Made by a program: the position numbers and the translations under genes | Part shown: positions 16,258-23,318 of the stretch, one piece after another | Layout: each line of letters starts with the position of its first letter | Position numbering within the stretch: the first letter of the stretch is position 1 | DNA from: an uncultured Sutterella sp. | GTDB taxonomy: Bacteria > Pseudomonadota > Gammaproteobacteria > Burkholderiales > Burkholderiaceae_F | Length of the DNA stretch: 38,738 bases | Reading direction: 5' to 3' | Assembly: GCA_905198475.1 (NCBI GenBank) | Contig: CAJKCQ010000014.1 | Span: 1 to 38,738 of the forward strand | Notes under the pieces: model-generated | Told to the model about the DNA's origin: nothing | The model's database searches: none | Seen by the model: only the letters and a program-made list of their open reading frames with translations

Positions 16258-17631
16258 TCACCTCCTCTTCAGGCCGCGCTTCAGAACGGTCGTGTCGATG
16301 CCCAACGCCTCAAGCTCGCGAAGCATCTCTTCAACATCCTGTCGGCCCGCATCCACCGTATAGTCCGCATCAAGATCCGAATAGAGGGCGTCGAGCGGAA
16401 GCGTCGTCTCAATCAGACGCAGCAACGCCCTCAGGTCCGGATGGCGCTTGACGAAAACCGAGACGATCTCATTCGCGTCATTGATGACGTAGCCGACGGT
16501 CTTGTCGTCGTGCCGGGTGCGGATCCAGACGGGCTCCCCGTCCTTCTTCTCCACGCGTGCGCGTCTGCGCCAGACGTTGCCGCTCCGCTCGGAGAGCTTC
16601 TCAACCACCTTCCTGAGCGCGTCACGAAGCTCCTCTGGTATGACGGCGCTCGACTTCTTGACGTCGAGCGACCACATGCGGTCGGTCTGCACAGATGCAG
16701 GGATGTCCACCTTGACGCGGGCGAGCTTGGAAAGGGCAAACTTCCTGCTCAGCCGAAACCACGTGCCCCAAATGACCAGACGTTTGTTGCGGTAGATATA
16801 GAAGCCCTGCTCCTTCTTGAGGTCGCCGACGGCGCTCTTCTCCGCTTCCGTCAGTTTGTTGGGATGCGGGAGGATGAAGGGCTCGATCACGACGGAGCGC
16901 CCCCCGAGACGGAAGCTGTCCGGGGCGAAGGGCCGCTGCGAACGCTTCTCAAGGAACGGGTCCGCCGGCTTCACGTCGTCATCATTGAAGAGAATCCGGA
17001 ACGACCGGTCCGCCTCACCCGCCAGATACCGGTGGAAGACCAGGGCAAGATGGTCCTTGAGCTCCTGCATGCGCCGCAGCAGCACTTCGCTCTGACCGTC
17101 TTCGTGAATGCCCATGAGCATCACGTCGAGCTTCTCCCAGAGAACCAACGTTCCACTAGGCCGGGCTTCGAGTTTTTCGCGCCACGGAATCTGCGACAAA
17201 TCCTCCGCCTCCAGGATCTGAAGCGCCCAGGGGCGGTTCGACGCCGCAATGTGGTCGAGATCCCAACGGGCGCCGACCAATTCGCCGCCCGCCTTCTTGG
17301 AGACAACCGTGAGGCTGCGGCACTGCGACAGCGACGCCATCTTGAGACCCAAGCCGAAGCGGCCCAGATCGTGATCGCGGCGTTCATCGGCCACAAACCG
17401 GCTGCCGTAGCGCATCGCGGCGTGAAGGTCCTCCATGTCCATGCCCGTTCCGTCGTCGAGAATCATGAGACGAGGAGCGGATGTCGTCGGGGTCCAGACT
17501 TCAACGCACGACGCTTCGGCCGCAATGCTGTTGTCAATCAGATCGGCTACGGCCGCCGGGAGGGAATATCCAATCGAACGCGTAGACTCCATCAGGTTTC
17601 TCGCGTCCGGCACAAGTTCGACTTCCTTCAT
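16258..17631 (-). CDS. paraMORC/MutL-like GHKL ATPase
   Basis: An ATPase of the gyrase-Hsp90-kinase-MutL superfamily (457 residues) of the type linked to restriction systems. The Bergerat ATP site is complete: N box AVADLIDNSIAA with Asp30 and Asn34, G1 box DDGTGM (59-64), and G2 box GRFGLGLKMASL (90-101). The lead-in RSIGYSLPAAVADLIDN is characteristic of the paraMORC group. After the ATPase comes an S5-like transducer with a conserved lysine-rich stretch (YIYRNKRLVIWGTWF), then a C-terminal region of unknown role. It overlaps the upstream methyltransferase by ATGA, with AGGGAG six bases upstream. In MZA systems this is the MutL-like subunit, thought to act as an ATP-driven clamp or remodeller. 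Confidence 0.9.
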   Translation of the reverse strand: MKEVELVPDARNLMESTRSIGYSLPAAVADLIDNSIAAEASCVEVWTPTTSAPRLMILDDGTGMDMEDLHAAMRYGSRFVADERRDHDLGRFGLGLKMASLSQCRSLTVVSKKAGGELVGARWDLDHIAASNRPWALQILEAEDLSQIPWREKLEARPSGTLVLWEKLDVMLMGIHEDGQSEVLLRRMQELKDHLALVFHRYLAGEADRSFRILFNDDDVKPADPFLEKRSQRPFAPDSFRLGGRSVVIEPFILPHPNKLTEAEKSAVGDLKKEQGFYIYRNKRLVIWGTWFRLSRKFALSKLARVKVDIPASVQTDRMWSLDVKKSSAVIPEELRDALRKVVEKLSERSGNVWRRRARVEKKDGEPVWIRTRHDDKTVGYVINDANEIVSVFVKRHPDLRALLRLIETTLPLDALYSDLDADYTVDAGRQDVEEMLRELEALGIDTTVLKRGLKRR

Positions 17632-18860
17632 GCCGTCTCCCTGCTGATCCTGTACAAGTCGAAAAGCTCCCTGAGCGCCCCGGCGATGATCTGCGAAAAA
17701 TACGGAGGCACCGCGTTGCCGATCATCCTGTACTTGTCTCCGCGGCTGCCGCAGAACTCAAAGTCGTCCGGGAAGCCCTGGAGGCGTGCCGCTTCACGCA
17801 CGGTGATCGACCTTGCCTGCTCCGGATCCGGATGGATGTGGCGCAGTCCGTCCTTGTTGAGGTGGGCCGGAATCAGGTTGCTCGGTTGGCCCTCCCTCAG
17901 AACGTGGTACTTGTGGATGTTCGACTCGCGCCCCGTATGCTGCGTGTAGAGCTTTTTAAGGCTCTCCGGCGAGACATAGGCGTTGCGGCCCGAGCGTAGG
18001 TCCTCCGCGAGCAGGCGGAAGAGCTCCACGTCGCGGGGATTGTGGTAGCGCGGCTCATGCTCGGTGACGGATGCAGGGGCGGCATCATGCGAGATGCGGG
18101 AGGTCGCCTTTTCTCCGAGCGGCAGAAGCCTGGGCAGATCGCCGATGCACTCCCGGACAGTACGTGCGGGTCGTTTGCGGGCAGGCAGCAGCTCGTCGTA
18201 AAAGCGGGCGATCATCTTGTCGGCGTCGGGGCCGAACTCCGTCCTCGAGAGCCCGAGGATGATCAGGCGCCTGCGTTTCTGAGGAAGGCCGTATTCGGAC
18301 ATGTCCACCTGAGCGCGCCGAAGATCCGCCGGGATGATCCACCCCGCCTCGTAGAAAGCGTCGCGGATGCGGTCCTTGATCGGCTTGCCGTCGGGACGCG
18401 CGCTCAGAAGACCGGGAACATTCTCGAAGATGAAGGCGCGGGGACGGCACCGGCGGATGATCGAGAGGTAGCTCTCGAAGAGGTAGTTCCTATAGTCGTC
18501 CCTCATGCCCCTTTCGTCCCGGATGCGGCCGGCGATCGAATATGCCTGACAAGGCGGGCCGCCGATGACGACGTCCACCTTTTCTCCGCCGATGAGGGAA
18601 TCCAGACCGCGGCCGGAACCGTATTTGGGATCGCCGCTCCACCCCGAAAAGAGCTGCGCCGTCCTCTGAATGTCGAAGAGAAGAACGCGTTCCTCCGCAT
18701 CGGTCATGCCCCATCGGGTCGCCATGCGGCGTGCGAGGGTGTCCCTCGGAGCGCGCTCCCATTCGACGGCCGCGAGCATGCGCCATCCGCCGGCGGCTTC
18801 GAAGCCCTCGGAAAGTCCGCCGCATCCGGCGAAGAGATCGAGCATGTTGAGCGTGCACAT
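17628..18860 (-). CDS. C5-cytosine DNA methyltransferase C
   Basis: Transfers methyl from SAM to cytosine C5 in a specific DNA site. Motifs appear in order over 410 residues: I (LDLFAGCGGLSEGF), IV (GGPPCQAYS, catalytic Cys104), VI (FENVPGL), VIII (PQKRRRLIILG), IX (SITVREAARLQGFPDDF) and X (IGNAVP). The target-recognition region between VIII and IX is long (about 150 residues). I start at ATG 18860 because AAGGGGAAG lies just upstream; a GTG six bases earlier overlaps the preceding gene. It immediately precedes the GHKL ATPase gene (ATGA overlap), so it is the most likely cognate methylase of the MZA-like part. The recognition site cannot be read from sequence. Confidence 0.94.
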   Translation of the reverse strand: MCTLNMLDLFAGCGGLSEGFEAAGGWRMLAAVEWERAPRDTLARRMATRWGMTDAEERVLLFDIQRTAQLFSGWSGDPKYGSGRGLDSLIGGEKVDVVIGGPPCQAYSIAGRIRDERGMRDDYRNYLFESYLSIIRRCRPRAFIFENVPGLLSARPDGKPIKDRIRDAFYEAGWIIPADLRRAQVDMSEYGLPQKRRRLIILGLSRTEFGPDADKMIARFYDELLPARKRPARTVRECIGDLPRLLPLGEKATSRISHDAAPASVTEHEPRYHNPRDVELFRLLAEDLRSGRNAYVSPESLKKLYTQHTGRESNIHKYHVLREGQPSNLIPAHLNKDGLRHIHPDPEQARSITVREAARLQGFPDDFEFCGSRGDKYRMIGNAVPPYFSQIIAGALRELFDLYRISRETA

Positions 18861-18862
18861 GG

Positions 18863-19918
18863 TCACTTCCCCTTCAGGCGACCGGCGATCGCCTCGGCCA
18901 AGACCCGGCCGAGAATGGGCGGCACGGCGTTGCCGACCTGACGGTTCTGCTGCGTCTTCGTGCCGGTGAAGACGAAGTCGTCGGGGAAGGACTGCAGACG
19001 GGCGAATTCACGAATCGTCGGCACGCGGTTGTACGCGTAGTGGAAGTGATTGCGGTGTCCCGTGTCGATCGTGTTCGAAGGCAGAGCCGGGTGATACCGC
19101 GTCCAGGCAACGTGAAACTTTCTGCTGTCGCCGACGCCCGGCGGCAGATCCTTGTAGTTTCCGCCCGGAGGCACAAGCGCGATCACGCTCTTCACGTGGT
19201 CGGAGTGACGCGTGGCGACGTGGTTGTGAAGCACCGTCGTCGATCCGCGCATGAGGCGCTGATAGTCGCTGAAGGGGGCTTGCGGGTAGACGTCCGATTC
19301 CTCACCAACGCCGTCCGTACGGGCCGGCAGGTCGCCGATGGCGTCGCGGCAGCCGACGTACTGGTCTGGAGAAAACCTGGGTTCGGGGAACTCGAACCTG
19401 CCGAGATCCTTCTGAAGTCCGACGAAGACGAGGCGGCGGCGGAGCTGCGGCACGCCGTAGTCGGCCGCGCAGAGAATGCGCACGGATACGTTGTAGCCCA
19501 ACTCGGTAAAGCGCCTCAGGATCTCGTCCTTCACCTGTCCTCCGTACAGCGAAGCCATGCCGCGGACGTTTTCGATCACGAAGCCCTGGGGACGAAAGCG
19601 GCGGACCGCGTCGAAGACGCGAAGATAAAGCTTGTTGCGGGGATCGTCGAACTGCCTCGGGCCGGTGAGCGAAAAGCCCTGGCAAGGAGGACCGGCGACG
19701 ATCACGTCGATGCGGCGTCCGTCGAGAAGTTGGGCGATGCGGTCCATGCAGTCCGCATCGAAGAGGTCGACGGCTGCGCCGACCGCCCCCTTGTGATTGA
19801 GTCGGAAGGTCTGAAGCGCGGCCGCGTCGTTGTCGATGCCGAGCACGACGTTGAAGCCCGCCTGTTGGAAGCCCAGGGAAAGCCCTCCGCATCCTGAAAA
19901 CATGTCCATTACGTTCAT
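18863..19918 (-). CDS. C5-cytosine DNA methyltransferase B
   Basis: A second, distinct C5-methyltransferase (351 residues). Motif I is MDMFSGCGGLSLGF, motif IV AGPPCQGFS with catalytic Cys79, motif VI IENVRGM, motif VIII PQLRRRLVFVG, motif IX IREFARLQSFPDDF and motif X QVGNAVPPILG; all are canonical, so it should be active. It is not a recent duplicate of its neighbours: only the motifs match, and its recognition region (about residues 185-290, with FHVAWTRYHPALPSNTID) differs. ATG 19918 overlaps the stop of the HNH-like gene by four bases, with AGGAG six bases upstream. It is followed by methyltransferase C with two bases between. Confidence 0.94.
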   Translation of the reverse strand: MNVMDMFSGCGGLSLGFQQAGFNVVLGIDNDAAALQTFRLNHKGAVGAAVDLFDADCMDRIAQLLDGRRIDVIVAGPPCQGFSLTGPRQFDDPRNKLYLRVFDAVRRFRPQGFVIENVRGMASLYGGQVKDEILRRFTELGYNVSVRILCAADYGVPQLRRRLVFVGLQKDLGRFEFPEPRFSPDQYVGCRDAIGDLPARTDGVGEESDVYPQAPFSDYQRLMRGSTTVLHNHVATRHSDHVKSVIALVPPGGNYKDLPPGVGDSRKFHVAWTRYHPALPSNTIDTGHRNHFHYAYNRVPTIREFARLQSFPDDFVFTGTKTQQNRQVGNAVPPILGRVLAEAIAGRLKGK

Positions 19919-21000
19919 CGCAGCTCCTGAACGGAATGGCCGGCGCGCAGAAACGAGCCGTAGACGCAGTCCGCATGTCGTTCGAGATGTTCCGGCCGAG
20001 GCGCGAGTTCCGGCACGGCAAGTCTGATGCGCATGCCTTCGAATTCCCCGAGGTAGCTATCCGCCACCGCCTCATGCACGTGAACGGCAAGATCCGCAGG
20101 ATCGATGCGGAACATTCCGTTGTTGAAGGCCCATCCGACGTCGCTGCGCAGAGCAATGCCGTTCTGAGGAAGATTGAAGGCCTCCCGGTTCGTCGGATCC
20201 ACCCGAAGCGCCTCAAGGTTGCTCAGGCATCCATAGGCGAGCACCCGCCCCGTTACGGCGCAGCTGCCCCCGTAGGCCTTGAAGACGAAGTCCCGGAAGC
20301 CGGCGTCGTCCAACAGCTCCGGCCGCCCGACGGCACCGCCTCGTATGAGGCGGGGATCGATTTCCACGCCGTTGGGGACCGCCGACTCAACCTTGGCTTC
20401 AAACATGCCGAAACAACCTTCAACAATGGCAGAGGAGTAATTCCTGCCGGTGGCGAGCGCGGTGAGAAAGCGGTCGTAAAGGCTCCATTCGTCCGGCCGT
20501 TCATCCCGACGGATCCAATCCAGGAAATAGCGCCGGCAGGAGCCGGTCTGATTCGGGGCGAAGCCGCCTTCCTGCTCGTTGACGGCGTCCGGATCGATGC
20601 TGCGGCGGCGCATCACGAGGATGTCCTCCTGAAAGAACCTGCCGCCGTCCAGTCTGTGGGAGAGATAGATGCGGTGTTCATTGCGTCCGTTCGCTTGGCC
20701 AAGCGCCGTCCGGCTGTTGTGATGCACATACTGAAAGTAGCAGCGCGGCGGGTACGCGCCGCCCTCAAGCTTGAAGACCGGCGTGAATTCGATCACCGCC
20801 TGATCATTCAGTCGTTCGGCAGAATGTGGCGGGAAGAAGTCGAGCCCTTCACGGGAAACCAGAAGGTAGCGTCCGCGACCGGCCTTTTCCGCGCGTGTAT
20901 CCCGGGACCCCATTTCCTGGCGTCCCAAGCGCTTGATGTAGTAGATGTGGCGCACCAGTTCCGGTTGCGCTTCAGTCGGCTCCATCACGCTCGTCCTCAT
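19915..21000 (-). CDS. HNH-family restriction-like protein with degenerate active site
   Basis: A 361-residue protein whose C-terminal third resembles the HNH_2 domain of restriction-type nucleases: AYGGSCAVTGRVL, then NLEALRVDP, NGIALRSDVGWAF and NNGMFRI (residues 242-299). In that fold one expects LEAAHI, then NG..L..D.H..FD.G. Here the general-base His position is Arg266, the second His is Gly289 and the Asp is Asn293, while Asn280 remains. Catalysis by this core is therefore doubtful. The N-terminal 230 residues are of unknown fold. It is translationally coupled to methyltransferase A by ATGA, as in a methylase/nuclease pair; an ATG at 20985 preceded by GAGGA is another possible start. 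It could be a decayed nuclease or a DNA-reading partner. Confidence 0.7.
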   Translation of the reverse strand: MRTSVMEPTEAQPELVRHIYYIKRLGRQEMGSRDTRAEKAGRGRYLLVSREGLDFFPPHSAERLNDQAVIEFTPVFKLEGGAYPPRCYFQYVHHNSRTALGQANGRNEHRIYLSHRLDGGRFFQEDILVMRRRSIDPDAVNEQEGGFAPNQTGSCRRYFLDWIRRDERPDEWSLYDRFLTALATGRNYSSAIVEGCFGMFEAKVESAVPNGVEIDPRLIRGGAVGRPELLDDAGFRDFVFKAYGGSCAVTGRVLAYGCLSNLEALRVDPTNREAFNLPQNGIALRSDVGWAFNNGMFRIDPADLAVHVHEAVADSYLGEFEGMRIRLAVPELAPRPEHLERHADCVYGSFLRAGHSVQELR

Positions 21001-22157
21001 GCGGAGAAGAGAGAGAGTTGGATCGGCATCGTCTTGGGGACCGGGAGCCTGTAGGTCCCCGCCGCAAAGACGCCGACCGAGGGCGCGACGTTTTCATAAG
21101 GCTCGTCGCCGAGAGTCTTCAGCAGCGCCTCAAGGATCACCTGCGCACCATCGCACGGCACGGCCATTCCGATCTGCTTCCGTACGGAGACGCGGGTGCC
21201 GAAGAATCTGAAATCGTCGGGAAAGGTCTGCAGGCGGGCGCGTTCGCGGTTGGTGAGCGCCCGTGGTTCCTGCCAATGGTACATGTGCGTTCCGCCCCCT
21301 CCCGATCCGGTGACGGTGTATGCAGGCCGGTCGGCATCGAGCCGGCGGTAGATGCTGGAAAGCCTCGCCCCCCTGACGTTCAGCTTGAGCTCCTCGGGCA
21401 GCAGCCCCGCCGCTTCCGCCTGCCAGACGTTGCAGCCGGCGGGAATATAGGAAAGACGATGCCGCACGAGGGTGCTCTGCTCGGGCATCTCGTTGTTGAA
21501 GGCGCCGGTGGGAATGCCCGCCAACGCTTCACGGCAGGTTCTGAGAACACCGGAGGGTTTCGGAACGCGGAAGATCCTTCCAAGATCCCCCCGTATGCCG
21601 ATCAGAATGTAGCGGTGCCTCGCCTGAGGCACGCCGTACTCTTCAAACGGATAAAGATGCGCCGTGATCGTATAGCCGTGTCGACCGGCATGATTGAGGG
21701 CGTAGAGGATCTGATGGAAGGCGGCGCCTTCATTCGCCGATGAGAGTCCGGAGACGTTCTCGGCGAAGAAGAAGAGCGGATTGACGCGATGGATGTATCG
21801 CACGCCGTAGGAATAGAGCCCGCCGAAGCTGCCGTTGATGCCCTTCGCCTCTCCGATCAGGGAGAAGTCGTTGCAGGGGAAGCCGTAGAGAAAGCCGTCG
21901 ACGGGCGGCAGCGCGTCAATGTCAAGGCTGCGGACGTCGGCGCAGATGAACCTCTCGTCGTCGTCGTTCTTCAGAACATTGTGCTTGTAGGTGCGGCTCG
22001 TGTCGGAATCCCAGTCCGTAGCCCAGACGTGCTCAAACGAGAACTTGTCCGTTCGGGCCCGGTTGAGGGCCAGTCCAATGCCGCCCGGTCCGGAGAACAT
22101 CTCGCCGACCCGCAGCTTTCCATAGTGAAGTCGGGCCTCGCCGCTCTCCGTCTGCAT
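20997..22157 (-). CDS. C5-cytosine DNA methyltransferase A, first gene of the defence operon
   Basis: C5-methyltransferase of 386 residues. Motif I is GEMFSGPGGIGLAL, motif IV YGFPCNDFS with catalytic Cys95, motif VI FAENVSGL, motif VIII QARHRYILIG and motif IX LTNRERARLQTFPDDF. Motif X reads QIGMAVP, where nearly all family members have GNxVP, so the Asn is replaced by Met. A glycine-rich GSGGGGTHMY precedes motif IX. GGAGG lies seven bases before ATG 22157, and a TACAAT -10 about 45 bases further up. It overlaps the HNH-like gene by four bases, and the two look like an R-M pair placed in front of the MZA-like genes. The site specificity is unknown. Confidence 0.92.
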   Translation of the reverse strand: MQTESGEARLHYGKLRVGEMFSGPGGIGLALNRARTDKFSFEHVWATDWDSDTSRTYKHNVLKNDDDERFICADVRSLDIDALPPVDGFLYGFPCNDFSLIGEAKGINGSFGGLYSYGVRYIHRVNPLFFFAENVSGLSSANEGAAFHQILYALNHAGRHGYTITAHLYPFEEYGVPQARHRYILIGIRGDLGRIFRVPKPSGVLRTCREALAGIPTGAFNNEMPEQSTLVRHRLSYIPAGCNVWQAEAAGLLPEELKLNVRGARLSSIYRRLDADRPAYTVTGSGGGGTHMYHWQEPRALTNRERARLQTFPDDFRFFGTRVSVRKQIGMAVPCDGAQVILEALLKTLGDEPYENVAPSVGVFAAGTYRLPVPKTMPIQLSLFSA

Positions 22158-22207
22158 TTAGCGCCTCCACGCGCAGTAGTTTTGTCGACCAACGGCCGAG
22201 ACCGGAC

Positions 22208-22213
22208 ATTGTA
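22208..22213 (-). promoter_or_regulatory. Candidate -10 box of the defence operon
   Basis: The minus strand reads TACAAT, about 45 bases upstream of the ATG at 22157. The -35 region is poor, so expression may be low or activator-dependent. No other promoter was found inside the nine-gene run. Confidence 0.45.
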
Positions 22214-22444
22214 TTCATGAGGAAGCTTTTCCCCTCCCGAGTCCTAAAGGGAAGAGGACGCTCTGCTCCGCAGATGTAACAACATCTTCCCATTTTTTCG
22301 CGCAGAAGCCTCGTATACTCCTTGATATTGGTGTAAACCCCAGGTCGGACTCCCCACTTATGCCGTCTTTTCATCCGTACAAACCCTAACAATTTTCCCG
22401 GAGCCCTACTTCCTCCAGCGTGCCGCCTCTCCTTCACCGCGCTC

Positions 22445-22450
22445 TAGAAT
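22445..22450 (+). promoter_or_regulatory. Candidate -10 box for mdaB
   Basis: TAGAAT followed by CG lies about 90 bases before the mdaB ATG. The -35 is weak. Confidence 0.4.
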
Positions 22451-22540
22451 CGTTCGATGCAAAACTTTTCCGGCTGCGGCCCTGTTTCGGTCGCGCGGCC
22501 GCGAATTGATCAAAGAAACAACGCCAAGAGAGGCATTCAG

Positions 22541-23113
22541 ATGAACATCCTCATCATCAACGCCGGCTGCAAGGTGAACGGCCACGGCGGCACGCTCTCG
22601 AAGACCATGGTCGACGAGGCCGTCAAGACCCTCACGGGCCTCGGTCACGAAGTCGTCGTCACCGACCTCAACAGCGAGTGGAACGTCACCGACGAAGCGA
22701 CGAAGGTCCTCGCCGCCGACGCGATCATCGTTCAGACGCCGGGCTGGTGGATGAGCACGCCCTGGCAGTTCAAGAAGTACGAGGACGAAGTGTTCTGCGA
22801 ACCGCGCATGCAGGCCAACGACGGCCGCACCCGCAGCGACCCCTCGAAGAAGTACGGCTCGGGCGGCGTCCACACCGGAAAGAAGTACATGCTCTCCTCG
22901 ACATGGAACGCTCCGCTCGAGGCCTTCACCGATCCGAAGCAGTTCTTCGAGGGCCGGGGCTTCGACGGCCTCTTCATGCCGGTCCACAAGACTTTTGAGT
23001 TCCTCGGCATGCAGAAGCTCCCGAGCTTCATGGTGAACGACGTCTTCAAGAACCCGACCATTGAAGCCGACCTGAAGCGTTGGGAAGCCCACCTCAAGCA
23101 GGTCTTCGGCTAA
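22541..23113 (+). CDS. mdaB: NADPH:quinone reductase MdaB
   Basis: FAD-containing NAD(P)H:quinone oxidoreductase that makes two-electron reductions of quinones, protecting against redox stress in the cytoplasm. The 190 residues follow E. coli MdaB (193) closely: ILIINAGCKVNGHGGTLS at the N terminus, QTPGWWMSTPWQFKKYEDEV, then DGRTRSDPSKKYGSGG and KKYMLSSTWNAPLEAF. I start at ATG 22541 with AGAGAGG about seven bases upstream; an upstream in-frame ATG at 22457 would add an unlike 28-residue tail. A terminator follows, so it is probably monocistronic. Confidence 0.93.
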   Translation: MNILIINAGCKVNGHGGTLSKTMVDEAVKTLTGLGHEVVVTDLNSEWNVTDEATKVLAADAIIVQTPGWWMSTPWQFKKYEDEVFCEPRMQANDGRTRSDPSKKYGSGGVHTGKKYMLSSTWNAPLEAFTDPKQFFEGRGFDGLFMPVHKTFEFLGMQKLPSFMVNDVFKNPTIEADLKRWEAHLKQVFG

Positions 23114-23142
23114 CCCGGCGCCGCCTGAAGCGGATCCGAAAG

Positions 23143-23178
23143 GCCGGTCCGTCCCGGAATTGGGCGGCCGGCTTTTCC
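23143..23178 (+). terminator. Terminator after mdaB
   Basis: GCCGGTCCG pairs with CGGCCGGC (one bulged T), followed by TTTTCC. It is 30 bases after the mdaB stop. Confidence 0.6.
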
Positions 23179-23254
23179 ATTTCTGCAACGAAACTACGAG
23201 GTATTGCCCACCCGCGTGCGGCGCTCTTGGGCTAGTCTTTTGGGCAGTTTTCCT

Positions 23255-23278
23255 GGAGCGCCCGACGCAGGGCGCTCC
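23255..23278 (+). repeat. Perfect 9-bp hairpin in the patB leader
   Basis: GGAGCGCCC (23255-23263) and GGGCGCTCC (23270-23278) form a perfect stem with a six-base loop, about 40 bases before patB. The following CATCGTCTTTTG is only partly T-rich, so this may be a weak terminator, an attenuator or an RNA-stability element. Confidence 0.45.
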
Positions 23279-23318
23279 CATCGTCTTTTGTCCGTTTTTA
23301 TTTTTCTTAGGACCCTAG

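Larger units (their letters stand above)
22158..22540. other. Divergent control region between the defence operon and mdaB
   Basis: This stretch is clearly less GC-rich than its flanks. Leftward, TACAAT (forward 22208-22213) is a likely -10 for the defence operon. Rightward, TAGAAT (22445-22450) is a likely -10 for mdaB. A short inverted repeat GATGT-AACA-ACATC lies at 22273-22286 and could be an operator. No controller (C) protein or other regulator gene is convincing here. A leftward frame entering from 22437 reads through into the methyltransferase A gene out of phase and contains a CCYICG motif, but I do not support it as a gene. Confidence 0.5.

Noticed and set aside
9768..22157. Reading the operon as a BREX, DISARM or Dnd system
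   Set aside because: No PglZ, BrxC, DrmA/DrmB or Dnd components are present; the GHKL-Z1-DUF4420-AIPR set fits the MZA/paraMORC class instead.
17628..22157. The three methyltransferases as recent tandem duplicates
   Set aside because: Outside the catalytic motifs the three proteins differ in length, recognition regions and N termini, so they are separate acquisitions or old paralogs.
22033..22437. Leftward frame with a CCYICG motif before methyltransferase A, a possible small Zn protein
   Set aside because: It overlaps the methyltransferase start by more than 120 bases in another frame, has no Shine-Dalgarno and becomes low-complexity downstream.
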